A DNA stretch of 64,000 nt. It comes from Diphasiastrum complanatum (taxonomy: Eukaryota > Streptophyta > Lycopodiopsida > Lycopodiales > Lycopodiaceae). The translations under genes and the position numbers were made by a program. Within the stretch, counting starts at the first letter, position 1, and each line of letters begins with the position of its first letter. The DNA lies in the NCBI GenBank assembly GCA_029204225.1, contig CM055113.1, positions 8,402,352 through 8,466,351 on the forward strand. The letters are read 5' to 3'. Shown one piece after another: positions 14,624-25,855 of this stretch. Below the pieces are notes generated by a model that did no database searches, had not been told where the DNA came from, and worked only from the letters and a program-made list of their open reading frames with translations.

Positions 14624-15845
14624 ATGGAATCCATCCTTATCATGCAATATTTGATGGATATTGTGAATGGAGAGGAAGATGATCCAATCCATCCACAAGA
14701 AGCAACTAAATACAAGAGAAGGTGCAAGCTTGCACTTCATTGTATTAAGATGAATGTTGCAAATGATTTGCTCAAAGAAGTAGGAGCATGTACCTCAGCT
14801 CAAGAGGCTTGGGAGACTCTTCAAAAGATCTATGAGTCCAAGAATACCTCAAGGTTACTTTCCCTCAAGAACCAAGTTATTCAATGCTTCCAAGGGAGGA
14901 GTGAGAGTGGACATCAATTTGTTTTGAGAGTAAAAGATTTGAACAAAGAGCTTACTTATGTTGGTGAACCTATTAAAGAGAGTGAGCTTGTGCAAATAGT
15001 TTTGAATGGCTTTTGTAGTGATTTTACTAACCTTGTCCAAAGCTATGCCATCATGGGAAACTTGCCTACAATTGAAGACCTTCAAAGTGTGTTGATGGCC
15101 GAGGAGAGTAGGAAGGCTCATATCAAATCAAGGATAAAGAGGCTCTCCAGCAATGATGGTGATGACAAAGCCTTATTTTTCAAGAGCAAAGGCAAAGCAA
15201 AGACCAAGGGAGGAGCATTCAGAAGGGAGCAAGCAAAGGATGGAGATCAAGGAGGATCCACATACTCATCATCACAAGTCAAGAAGGACAAATCTAAGAT
15301 AAAGTGCTACTATTGTAGTAATATGGGGCATTATGCCTCGAAATGCTTCAAGAGGAAGCAAGATCAAAGCCAAGCCAACATTGGACAAGAGGAGGAAGAG
15401 AGCTATCATGAGGACTCACTTATGATGTCAACCTTTTCATCATCAAATGTCAAAGGTGAAGATCCTTGGTGGATAGATAGTGGGGCTAACTCCCACATGT
15501 CGGGTAAAAGGAAGTATTTTTCTCAACTCACACCTTACGTAGGACCTATAAAGTCCATTTTTACAGCAAATGATCATGAATGTTAAGTTGAAGGTGCGGG
15601 ATCCATTCCCTTATGCTTAGGATCCTCCAAGAGGACTAAGATAGATGGTGTTCTCTTCATTCCTAGCATCACAAAAAATTTGTTTAGTGTTGGCCAACTT
15701 TTAGATCATGGTTTGATTGTGGCGTTCTCTACTAATGTATGCAACATCAAGAAAAGTGGGATGACCATAGCAAGGGGAACAAGGTTTGGGAGGTTATTTA
15801 AGCTTGATGCTTTTATAAATCCTAACCAAGTTGTGATGGTAGCGC
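14624..15845 (+). pseudogene. Ty1/copia gag, protease and pre-integrase segment, truncated
   Basis: The 320-aa frame starts at ATG 14624, though the family start may lie a little upstream near 14604, where the frame is broken. It carries the UBN2 gag fold (EAWETLQKIYESKN, LVQIVLNGF), a lysine-rich linker and a CCHC knuckle CYYCSNMGHYASKC near 15307-15350. The copia protease motif WWIDSGANSHMSG follows near 15467. A stop at 15584-15586 interrupts the protease. The frame resumes with FSVGQLLDHGL, the gag-pre-integrase region, until about 15842, where homology ends. It is the same family as element A (gag at 27173-27868). Confidence 0.85.
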
Positions 15846-16159
15846 GACTTCTTCTTCAATGATTTCAGCATCACCTTGGGTTTCTTGGTCGATTAAGAGT
15901 TTTAGCTCGATTTTCAATTCCAGGTCGATTTCTGGTTCCTCGTAGGAGTCGTTTGGCATATTTGACACAATATCTCTATCTTCAAATATATGTCATTTTC
16001 TTGTGTTGAGTTGGGACGACATATAACCATTGAGGGGACAATCAATCTGGATAAAATATGATCGACACTAGAAAAATAAAATCAATGCACAATGTGACAT
16101 CACAATTCAAATAAAAAATTCAAAGTAATAAAACAAAAAAGTCACCTAAAATTAATGAC

Positions 16160-17400
16160 AATGCAATTTGCAAGGTAGGAAGACATGCTCACAATGTTGT
16201 GGCATGATGAATGTGTCATATGGGTTCATAGGTATTAATTACTTTTGTCAAGTTGATTGCAAAGAATCCAGACACATCCTTTTTTACTGTGGCGTTATTT
16301 CCAGAATAGTTTACTTTGAACCATTTCACATGAAAGATCAAGTATATTTCATTACCTCCGTAGTCGACATCATAAATATGTTGAAGTGTTCGGACATAGT
16401 CAAGGTCACTTAAAAACACATTTGTGTCATTTGCACTAGATCAACTCTCTTGTTGAAAGTTTGCCAGTATGCCACGATCAAACATGCATCTTTTGGCATC
16501 AATGCCCTCAACATGAAAGTGGTATCCATAGGCTCAAATGGCATTGCATGTTTTGTACTGGCACAACATGCCATGAACATTTAACACAACATATCTTGAA
16601 CATTTTAGGATTAAGAATTTAGATCTAGAATAAACAAACTCATATCACCCCTTTCAATTAATGACATGCCATGAAGAATTACAAGCGAATTTCCACTCTA
16701 TTCTAACATATCTTGAACATTTTAGGATTAAGAATTTAGATCTAGAATAAACAAACTCATATCACCCCTTTCAATTAATGACATACCATGAAGAATTACG
16801 AGCGAATTTCCACTCTTTTCTAACGGTCCGTCATTCTCATGTAATTAGTGAATCACCGTCATGTTCCTTCTTCTATAAGAGTACTTTTGTTTTCTACATC
16901 TCAAGGCCACACTTCTCTCCTTTTGTTTTCTACATCTCAAGGCCACACTGCTCTCCTTTGTTGGCTTCTTTGTACTTCAAAATCCACTTCTCCATTTTTT
17001 CACAATTATATAAAATGAATGTTCTAATTTTTTTACATAAAGGTGTAGTCAAATTTTTTATGACGCCTTTTCCTTGTGGTAATTCACCTTTAACATGTTT
17101 GTCTTCATCATCACGACATAACCTTGGTGCACTAGGGTGTATTTGTGAGATATATTTTGTGAGGTAAAAAAATGATTCTTGAGCAAGCCAACCTTCTACG
17201 AGGCTACCTTCTAGCCTTGCCTTTTGTGTGACAAAGTCTTTTAGAACTTTCATAAAATGCTTGAGGAAGAACATCCATCTAGTGTGCATGGGGTTGGCAA
17301 TGGAAATTTCTTCAACTAAATGGACGAGAAGATGAACTTCTATATCCATGAAAGAAGTGGAAATTCTCTTTCCAACAAGCATACTACTTTAATCATTTCT
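16160..17400 (-). pseudogene. CACTA (En/Spm) TNP2-type transposase remnant
   Basis: On the minus strand, text at about 16950-17390 reads HLLVHLVEEI, RWMFFLKHFMKVLKDFV and EGWLAQESFFYLTKYI. This matches the DUF4218 region that follows the TNP2 transposase domain in plant CACTA elements. Further along the same strand (about 16170-16500) GYHFHVEGIDAKR, YDVDYGG and EIYLIFHVKWFKVN match DUF4216, the next domain in that family. The two are separated by degenerate sequence with a 117-bp tandem duplication. The catalytic domain is not seen and no CACTA termini were found, so this is a dead internal fragment. Confidence 0.7.
16588..16821. repeat. 117-bp tandem duplication
   Basis: A segment beginning AACATATCTTGAACATTTTA at 16588 repeats from 16705 with only a few differences. 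It lies between the two CACTA domain remnants and probably arose by local slippage or unequal exchange after the element died. Confidence 0.85.
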
Positions 17401-17439
17401 TGCTTTTTTGAATGCACCCCGCTCCATTTGATCTCTTTT

Positions 17440-18745
17440 GAGGTATCCCACCTATGAAATAGACATTACAAAAAAAAAATTTGTTGATGAAAGAGAGATG
17501 GTATCTTGCTTTTTGGAAAGCCAAGATATAACTCCTCCACATAAGAATGTAGCAAATGCACTTATGGATCTTCTATCCATTTTGTCACCTGCAAAACTTG
17601 AGTCCGAATATGCTCTCAAACAAATATTAGTCCTTTCATAAACTATGCCATTAACACCCTTTTTGCTCCTTTCCAATGACATTTTAATGGACTTTGCATG
17701 TATTGACTCAACTTGCCAACAAAAAAACTAAGATCTGGTCTAGTGATGGTTTATTATATCAAGGAACCAATAAGCATTCTATAGGTAGTGATGTCCTCAA
17801 AGGATGCTTCATGACTTTCCTTAGAAACTTTTACACTTAGTTCCATAGGAGTTTCAACTCCTTTACAATCAATCATGCCAAATCTTGCTAAGATTGATCT
17901 AGCATACTTAGATTGACATGTGAAGGTAAAATCATTACTTCTAGTGACTTCTATTCCAAGTATAACTTTGAGAAGTCCTAGATCTACCATCTTAAATTCA
18001 CTAGACAAGGAAACTTTTACATTCTTGATGCCATCTAGATCATTTCCTGTGAGTATAATGTCATCAACATATAAAACTAAGATAATGATCTTTCCACCAT
18101 TACATTTGTAGTACAATGATGGTTCATAAGAACTTACAACAAATCCAATGTAAATAAGATAGGTATGCAACCTAGAGTACCATGCTCTTGGTGCTTGCTT
18201 GAGTCCATAAAGACTCTTCTTCAAGAGACACACCTTGTCTTCTTCTCCATCTTTGATGAAGCCCTCGGGTTGGCACATGTAGATTTCCTCTTCCAAGAAT
18301 CCATTCAAGAAAGCATTTGTCACATCAAGTTGGAAGAGCTCCCATTTGAAAGAAGTTGCAAGACATATGATTAATCTAATGGTCACAAGCTTTGCAACAG
18401 GAGCAAAGGATTCATCATAATCTATGCCTTTGACTTGCAAAAAGCCTTTTACTACAAGTCTAGCTTTGTACTTACGAATGGAACCATCTTGATTATATTT
18501 CAATCTACACATCCATTTACAAGTAAGAGGCTTCTTTCCATAAGGTAAATCAACAAGTTTCCAAGTTTGATTTTCTATTAATGCATCAAACTCTACTTGC
18601 ATAGCTTTCCTCCAATATTGAGACTTATTTGCTTCCTCAAAACTAGTTGGTTCTTCAAGCATAGTAGTCAAGAAAGTATAGGAGTTGAGTAGTTGATAAT
18701 CTTCCCTTTGCTCCTCCTGGACTGTGTATGGCTTCCTCGAATGTG
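17440..18745 (-). pseudogene. Ty1/copia reverse transcriptase and RNase H fragment
   Basis: The minus-strand frame 17754-18671 (305 aa) has the copia reverse transcriptase order: KPLTCKWMCRLKYNQDG, KARLVVKGFLQVKGIDY, TNAFLNGFLEEEIYM, SLYGLKQAPRAWYSRL and the catalytic box LYVDDIILTG. RNase H follows after a stop and shift (17452-17682) with AYSDSSFAGD and ISWLSKKQDTISLSS. The text ends near 17440 next to the CACTA remnant. Homology also extends a little upstream to about 18745. LTRs were not found. The RT domain itself is open, but the copy lacks gag and integrase. Confidence 0.88.
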
Positions 18746-19384
18746 TAGGAAAAATACTAGGAATTCTCCTTCAGAGAACTCAATGAAAGTTTGAATAAAT
18801 CAAACTAATATCAATGTCTTCAATCATGTTTGATTCAAGTCTATATACTAATAGAGCAGTTTCTACTTTGATTGAATAAAGTATGCAGATTTAGAAGATA
18901 TATGTGTGAGCATGATAAACAATTTTAGATAATCAGACCCAACTGATCAATTCATCTGTTGTAAACTTTGATCAATCAAATTTTTATAATTCTGATTCAG
19001 ATTCATCTATTTACATCTCTTGTTATCTTGTCATTTTTTTTACAATAAGTGCACATATATTTTTATTGTCACAGGATAGGTCTTTTGGCCTTCTTCCTTC
19101 TGTAACAGTCGATCCAACCATTAAGACGGTTGATATTCAACAATGTTCTATTTCCAGACTCGAAAGGTTATTGTTTGAGATAGTTTATCTATCGAGCTCA
19201 TTTCGAGTTTGAGTTTCGAGTTTGAGTTTTGAGTTTGAACAAGAATAAAAATATTTCGACTTTGAGTTTCGAGTTTGAACAAGAATAAAAATATTTTGAG
19301 TTTGGTTTCGAATTCGAGTTTGAGTTTCTCAGCCTTTGTCAATTAGACTGTGCACTTTGTTGGTAGATCCGAGATTTGTCTATT
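18746..19384. other. No gene; short minisatellite
   Basis: No coding motif is seen. From about 19198 to 19330 the text repeats GAGTTTGAGTTTCGAGTTTG-like units joined by AACAAGAATAAAAATATTT, about two imperfect copies, which explains a spurious minus-strand open frame. Confidence 0.5.
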
Positions 19385-20512
19385 GAGGTGTTCTACAGAA
19401 TGTCTGTGGTTCGCTACTGAATCCACAAAACTCTTCGGATGTTGAAGCCGAGCTGTCTGGCACAAATCTTGATAGCGCTCTTCTTTCTCTGGGTTGATCT
19501 CCTGGGAGATTATTCAGGTATTGCAATGCTTTTGTCTTTGTCTTTTTGGCTAGATCCGGAACCATCTCGATTTACAAGAGTTGCTACAGGTAGGCTTGCG
19601 GTCCTTTCTTCATTTGACTTGTCACTTAGCTGATATGGAGTTTAACTATCTTCATCTTAGTGTTTGGATTCTGCTCCCACTATCATCGTTGGCAGATCAT
19701 AGTACTACTTTCCTAGGGCTTCATAGCTGGCAGAATCATTGTCGACCATTGTTCTGGAACTTGATGTCTTGGACAATCTTCACTAGATTCGATTCTGGAA
19801 TGTAGATCCTGTAGTATGACAAATGATTGTCATGCCTGACGAGATATCCTAATTCAACTTTCTCGTAAAGCTTCTTTTGAAGCTTATCAAGAATATGTGC
19901 ATAAGCTACACAGTCAAAAATGCGAACATGTGTCAGATTGGGCTTTCTACCCCACCATAGTTCATGTGGTGTCATGTGAGGAACACCTGATTTGCCTATC
20001 CTATTCTGGATGTAGGCAGTTGTAGCTATTGCTTCAGCCCATAGCACTCTTGGTGTCTTTGAGTAGGCCATCATGCACCTTGCAGCTTCCATGAGTGTCT
20101 TGTTCTTTCTCTCAACCACATTGTTGTGTTGTGGTGTGTAGGATGCAGTCCTTCTGTGAACGATTCCTCGATCATTGTAGAAGTCAGTGAAGTGGTTTGA
20201 GATGTATTCTCCACCACGATCAGTCTTGATCTGCTTCACTCTACTTCCTGTGCATCTTTCTACCCAGTTCACGTATTTTGCAAATCTGTCGAGTGCATCT
20301 GATTTGTTGTGTATGGAGTAGACTTTGGCGAACTTGCTGTAATCGTCAATGAAGGTGATGTTGTACTTCAAGCCTCCTATTGAGATCACATCAAAAGGTC
20401 CACAAATGTCCGAATGTACTAGCTCCAGAATCTTTCTTGTTCTATAGGAGTCTTTGGTAAAAGGAGTTCGGGACATCTTTCCTTTCATGCACGCATCACA
20501 GGTTGCATTCTA
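19385..20512 (-). pseudogene. Copia integrase fragment of the element-B family
   Basis: The minus-strand frame 19736-20488 (250 aa) holds a copia integrase: ELVHSDICGPF with the first Asp, TFIDDYSKFAKVY, TDRGGEYISNHF with the second Asp, and YTPQHNNVVERKN with the catalytic Glu. Text further down (EFCGFSSEPQTF near 19410) is the linker before reverse transcriptase. The fragment closely resembles the integrase of element B at 30352-30960 and ends before the reverse transcriptase. It is truncated on both sides. Confidence 0.85.
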
Positions 20513-20595
20513 CACACAAGATTGCAAGATATCACCAATATAGTGCACCAATGGATAGATGAACCCGAGAGAACTCATGTACAAGCATAAAGTGA

Positions 20596-20683
<88 letters not shown>

Positions 20684-20977
20684 TGTCTCTTCTCACAAGT
20701 TACATCCTTTTATAACAGGTCCAAACCTAACTTCAAACTTGGGTTTCCCTCCATAATGAAAAAACCCTACTATTTTTGTGACTAGATTCAATGTCTCTAC
20801 TACTCAAATTTGAATCTACTAAAACTCATATACTACACTTTATCACACTTTCAAAAAGTGTTTATTCAAATGCTTTTAGACTAATATAACTTTGAAAAGT
20901 CAAACTCTAAGTCTAATATGAAAATTGTCAAATATACAAATATGACCAAAATAGCAAAACTAGTTAAAATTTCTCAC
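20513..20977 (-). repeat. Probable 3' LTR next to element C
   Basis: Read on the minus strand, a purine tract (GAAGAGGAG) ending the coding region is followed by TGTGAGAAATTTT, a plausible LTR start. A TATA-like TATAAAAGG lies near 20711 and a (CT)n tract is inside. The end near 20513 abuts the integrase fragment. It does not resemble the other candidate LTR of element C at 34885-35462. Confidence 0.5.
20598..20680. repeat. (GA)n microsatellite
   Basis: About 83 bp of uninterrupted GA dinucleotide (CT on the minus strand), inside the probable LTR just downstream of its TATA-like motif. Confidence 0.95.
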
Positions 20978-21694
20978 ACTCCTCTTCAACTAGTTTTAGC
21001 ATAGACTTTGAAAACACTCCAAGTGAGGTCCTATGCTTCATGTACAAGTCCTTTCCCAATGCTTTGATGAAGATATCAACTACACATTCCCTCGAGGACA
21101 CATGTTGAAGCTCCACCTCCTTTGCCAAGACTTGCTCCCTCACAAAGTGATATGCCATCTCAATATGCTTGCTCCTAGCATGAAAGATAGGAAATGAATT
21201 ATTCCAGTTAGTCTTGGGCACTAGTGTAAATGTACATACTTATTGATAGATCCATCTTGGTTTGTCTTCACATTGAAGATTGATTTACATCCAATAGCTT
21301 TCTTGTCCTTAGGTAACTCCACCAATCTCCATGTTTCGTTCTTCATAAGAGCTTGATACTCAAGATCCATTGCTTGGATCCATTCATCTACACAAGTAGG
21401 TTCATCAAAAGAGGTTAGGAAAGCAAAGTGTGTACCTCCAACAACATGCTTACCTTTCTCATCATATGTGAGCCTTGAAGGCATTTGTCTTTCCCTTGAT
21501 GTTCTCCTTAGCTTTTGACTTGATGAAGGTCCATCATCATCACCATCTAAAGTAGGATCCTTTACATCAACATCAAGAATGTTAGATCCATCCACATCAC
21601 CATTAATAGTACCTGAAGATACTTTTGGAATGTTACCCTCATCAAAAATGACATCTCTACCAATAATCACCTATTAGTAGAGGGAATGTAAACC
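20978..21694 (-). pseudogene. Copia element C, left part: RT N-terminus joined to RNase H end
   Basis: Minus-strand text at about 21230-21670 reads IIGRDVIFDE (end of integrase) and SFDEPTCVDEWIQAMDLEY, then ETWRLVELPKDKKAIGCKSI and FNVKTNQDGSINKY (start of reverse transcriptase). Near 21225 it jumps to the C-terminal RNase H text FHARSKHIEMAYHFVRE and VVDIFIKALGK, ending at the stop at 20964-20966. Most of the reverse transcriptase, with its YVDD box, and RNase H are therefore deleted, or two elements are fused here. The upstream half of the same element resumes at 33223, on the far side of element B. Confidence 0.75.
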
Positions 21695-21699
21695 TTGTA
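21695..21699 (+). repeat. Target-site duplication of element B, left copy (TTGTA)
   Basis: TTGTA immediately precedes the TGAAGAAAC start of the 5' LTR and recurs at 33218-33222 immediately after the 3' LTR. Removing one copy restores an uninterrupted integrase reading frame of element C (SKAYKVYIPSTNR). Confidence 0.85.
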
Positions 21700-22712
21700 T
21701 GAAGAAACAAAGTGTTTCTAATTACAAAGCCTTGCTAGCTTTCAGCCCTTCACCTAACTAAGATGTTCGCGAACTCGAACATCTGGAGATACGAAACATG
21801 AAGAGTTTCACGAACATGAAAGCCAACGGAGACGAACGGTTCGCGAACACGAAGGATCCACGAACGAGATTTCTTTGTGGTCCATCAAGAGAGAAAGACA
21901 GACGAGGTAAACAAAACCAACGGTGGAAACGAAACCCGTTCTGTCCTCACGCTCCAAGGAGTACCACCAGAGATCACGCAAGTACCTAGAAGTACAGAGA
22001 TTTGATCTGATGGCATGACGTCAGCAGATACTTCCTAGGTCGTGGCTAATCTGCCACTCTTGTAATTCCCTGATTAGTTGTAGATGTATAATCACTCTAA
22101 TCTTAGGTTTACATAGAGAGACTGTACTTACTGGATAATACTTGACATATATCAGAACAAGATACACCGAGTGTAATTGAGAGAAGAGACATTGAAAAAG
22201 TCTGATGCTAGTAAGCAATCAAGATGAACACAGACAGAAGCTCCGCCTGCGTGCGAGAAGATAATTTTGTCTAGAATCAAAAGATCCAATTGTCCGCTAG
22301 TAAAATGAGACTACTACTCATGAGAGAACCGTGCTTCTCTCACACCAACGCACTGCATGGATTTGCATGTAGCGTCTTGAAGAAATCAGAGAAAATCAAT
22401 ATAGATTATTTTCTAGTTGTGTCTGATCTTGGATGTTGAATGCTTATGTTGTTTATTTCATATGTCTGGGTTTTCTTGTTCCCTTTGAATTCCGCACCTT
22501 GGTTGAAATTAAGTCAAATGCTATATTGATTTTACGAACGTAGATCAGTAGTAAGTAACTACTCTCTGGAGGATTGTAGGAGTGTTTCAACTGGCAGTGC
22601 CCAGCAAATGCATCTGAACTCCATCAGAATCTTGAAAGAGAGTCGCGGCTGTTTTGTGAATTTTTTCTCCTAGATTCATTAGTGATATCAGAGCATCTCA
22701 CGATTCTCATAA
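21700..22712 (+). repeat. 5' LTR of element B
   Basis: About 1013 bp, TGAAGAAAC..CTCATAA, aligned end to end with the 3' LTR at 32199-33217. The right edge is set by the 3' LTR, whose end CTCACCA is followed by the target duplication. Both LTRs contain near their right end a second primer-site-like sequence (here TGATATCAGAGCATC at 22683). An 8-bp-stem hairpin around TTCGCGAA lies at 21762-21783. Confidence 0.85.
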
Positions 22713-22713
22713 G

Positions 22714-22727
22714 TGGTATCAGAGCCA
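22714..22727 (+). promoter_or_regulatory. Primer binding site of element B
   Basis: TGGTATCAGAGCC just inside the 5' LTR, the initiator methionine tRNA type. It is distinct from the LTR-internal look-alike about 30 bp upstream. Confidence 0.85.
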
Positions 22728-22842
22728 CCCTACCATATTCTAACATAGCCAAGAAGCTAGCAGATCCAAGAGGCCAAGCATTCAGACCATCAACCATCAA
22801 CAAGAAAATAGACTTCAAGAAGCAAGGGCTTCAATCAACAGC

Positions 22843-23399
22843 ATGCAGAGCAAGATCTGCACTATACTTAATTCTTCAGAATCTAACTTTTTAGCCTGGA
22901 AAGACAAGACATCTTTGATACTCAAGGGCGAAGGACTCTTCCCCTGGGTGAATGACACAGAAGAAATGCCTATGACAACAGGTAAGGAGCTACGTGAATG
23001 GAGGGAGAAAAACAACAAGGCAATAGCCTTGCTATCATCTTCCATCGAAGATAGCCTTACACTTGACCTGGCTACACTCTCCAAAGCTAAGGAGATGTGG
23101 GATGCACTGCTCACCAGATTTCAGACAAAATCAAGAAGTCAGATTATGATGCTAGAAGATCAGCTGACGAATCTGCAATGGGATGGAAAAGACCTCACCT
23201 CTTTCGTGAGAAAGATGAAGGATCTGTTTCTATCACTACACAACTCAGAAGCAGATAATGCAGTATCAGTTGAGAAGTAGCTCACATATCTGTTAAGAGT
23301 CTTACCCAGATATTTCCAGACGACACGAACCTTGCTCACGAAAGATCCTACCATGAACCTCGAAAAGGCGATTGTCGAGATTCGAGAGGAAGTCAAGGC
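22843..23399 (+). pseudogene. Element B gag, N-terminal half
   Basis: The frame from 22843 carries a copia gag with FLAWKDKTSLILKGEGLFPW near the start, AKEMWDALLTRFQTKSR and LTNLQWDGKDLTSFVRKMKD, the UBN2-type fold. A stop at 23278-23280 interrupts it. The text goes on (LPRYFQTTRTLLTKDPTMN) to the insertion point of element A at 23399. After element A the same reading continues at 29363. Confidence 0.8.
23395..23399 (+). repeat. Target-site duplication of element A, left copy (AAGGC)
   Basis: AAGGC directly precedes the TGTGAAAG of the left LTR and recurs at 29358-29362 directly after the other LTR. It marks the insertion of element A into the gag of element B. Confidence 0.9.
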
Positions 23400-24081
23400 T
23401 GTGAAAGTTATAGCAAATAAGGATCCTAAAATACTTGAAATGATGAGGGAAACAATAGATTATGATCTCATAAGATTAGCACAAGTTGAACCATCAAAAT
23501 CCATCAAAAATCTATGCTTGAACCTCACTAAATGGCCCAAATCCTTGAAGAAGGCTTCACACGTGTGAAAGTACGGCCTCCCACAGTCTGAGTACTATAC
23601 ACCAGACCTACATTCAATCCTATAATCATTAGTAATCACAAGAACTCAAACAATTATGAACATAGAGAGCAATTGCACCATTATGAGAGAAAAATCATGA
23701 AATTGCTTGATTGATTTTGGTGAGATATCATCACCTATATATACATGATCCATCACGGTTTTGGGCAGGTATGAGTAGCCCTAAACCTATCCCTAATGCT
23801 AATTTTGGTGGATCTTTCATCCCTACCAAGTTAGGGTTGGAATCTTGGAGATCCCTCAACAATGCAAAAACTACCAAAAATAGCTCCTATTTTTTCTCTC
23901 TTGTATCTAAGCATAATTTGGACTCATTCCAAAGGTTCTTACACTTAGGTCTACTTGAGAACATCTTTATGAATGGAATCCTATGCTATTTGGCACATGT
24001 GACAAGCCACATCATGACCATCTAGCTATTTACAAGTCATATGACCAAAATTAGTCAAGCTAGAATTGTGAATTTTTAACA
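23400..24081 (-). repeat. 3' LTR of element A
   Basis: 682 bp, plus-strand text TGTGAAAGTTATAG..TTTTTAACA. A TATA-like CTATATATA motif (minus-strand TATATATAG) lies near 23735-23744. The polypurine tract GTGAGGAGGAG (minus strand) sits just inside at 24082-24095. Confidence 0.93.
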
Positions 24082-24139
24082 CTCCTCCTCACTATCTAGC
24101 TTGGTTCAATCATTGCTTTACTAATCACTCCAAGTGATG

Positions 24140-24745
24140 ATCTTAACTCATAAAAGGTGTCTTTTGAAGTGGTTTCGTAAGTAGATCAGCTACACATTCA
24201 TTGCTTGGAACATGCTCCAAAACAATTTCCTTGGCTTGCACCATTTCTCTCACAAAGTGATGGCATATCTCAATGTGCTTAGATCTTGCATGGAAGATTG
24301 GGTTAGATGCAAGGTGTTGGGCTGATATATTGTCATTGTAGATGATTGGTGCCTCCTCTGAATCCATGATCTTTAGCTCCACCAATAATTTCTTGATCCA
24401 AAGTACCTCCTATGTAGTCGTTGTCAAAGCTTTGTACTCGACCTTGGTTGAAGATAGAGATATAGTTTCTTGCTTTTTTGAAAGCCATGAAACCACACCT
24501 TCTCCTATGAAAGTTGAATAGGCACTTGTTGATTTCCTATCCCTCTTGTCCCCTGCAAAATCTGAATCACTAAATGCATGAAGGTTAATCACATCTCCTC
24601 TATATAGAATACCAAAATCCAATGTACCCGAGATGTATCTTAAAATCCTCTTAGCCTTTTTCCAATGGATATTCAATGGCTTTTGCATGGATTGGCTCAA
24701 CCTACATACACTAAAACTAAGATCTAGTCTAGTTATAGTGATTCA
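24140..24745 (-). pseudogene. Element A RNase H
   Basis: Minus-strand text gives the copia RNase H: AFSDSDFAGDKRDRKSTSAY, VVSWLSKKQETISLSSTKVE, then after an in-frame stop at 24410-24412 the C-terminal part with NPIFHARSKHIEICHHFVRE and VADLLTKPL, ending at 24143. The frame is continuous with reverse transcriptase apart from the stops at 24743-24745 and 24410-24412. RNase H would remove the RNA template strand. Confidence 0.88.
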
Positions 24746-25855
24746 CATTAAGGAGTCTATAAGTTGCCTAAACAAAGTGATGTCCATGAAGGATCTTTCA
24801 TCATCTTCATTTGGCACTTTTACATCTTGCTCCATTGGTGTGTCAACACTTTTGCATACTTCCATCTTAAACTTCTTCAAAAGACTTTGAGCATAGTTTA
24901 CTTGACTTATAAAGATAAAATCAGACCCTCTAAGTACCTCTATGCCTAAGATGAAGTGAAGACACCCTAGATCTACCATCTTGAACTCTAAGGATAGATC
25001 TATCTTGATTTTTTCAATACCATCAACACTATTTCCACTAATGATGATGTCATCTACATAAATGAGTAAAAGTACAATACCAACATCATCAAACTTAATG
25101 TAAAGAGTGGGATCATATTCACTTTGAGCAAAAGAAAGTGAAATGAGATAGCAATGTAGTCTTGAATTCCAAGATCTCGAGGCTTGCTTCAAGCCATAGA
25201 TGCTTCTTTGGAGATGGCATACTTTGTTCTCCATTCCATGCTTGATGAACCCTTGTGGTTGCTCCATATAGATATCCTCTTCCAAAAAACCATTCAAGAA
25301 AGCATTAGAGACATCCATTTGACATGTGATCCATCCAAAATGTGATGCAAGTGCAATGATTAGTCTTATTGTGACCATCTTGGCCACGGGTGCAAAAGTT
25401 TTCTCATAGTCTATCCCTCTCTCTTGAGCATAACCTTTTGCAACTAATCTTGCTTTATGTTTGTTAACACTCCCATTTGCATTCAACTTAATCTTGAAGA
25501 CCCACTTGCATCCTATTACATTCCTTTGAGGTCTCTCAACAAGCAACCAAGTTTCATTCTCAATCAAGGCATCATACTCATCCAACGTAGCTTTATACCA
25601 TTCTTTGGAGTTCAATGCATCTTCAACATTAGATGGTTCTTCAAAACTAGATAAAGCATAAGAAGTGGATGAGATACCCTCAACTTGCTGTCCTTTGCCT
25701 TGATATGTGAGCCTTGATGGGTCCACTTTTTCCCTTGAAGATCTCCTTGGTGTGATAGGTGGGTTTGGTGCTTGCTCCTCCATGAGCTCCTCCTCAAAAC
25801 CAAGATCTTGCTCCTCGGCCATCTTCTTCTTGATTGTTGGAGCATTTGAGCCTTC
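24743..25855 (-). pseudogene. Element A reverse transcriptase
   Basis: An open stretch of 359 aa from 25822 to 24743 carries the complete copia reverse transcriptase: WYKATLDEYDALIENETW, VIGCKWVFKIKLNANGS, KARLVAKGYAQERGIDYEKT, DVSNAFLNGFLEEDIYMEQP, SIYGLKQASRSWNSRL and the catalytic box LIYVDDIIISG. It is separated from the integrase by one in-frame stop (25856-25858) and from RNase H by another (24743-24745). All polymerase motifs are intact. Confidence 0.9.
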
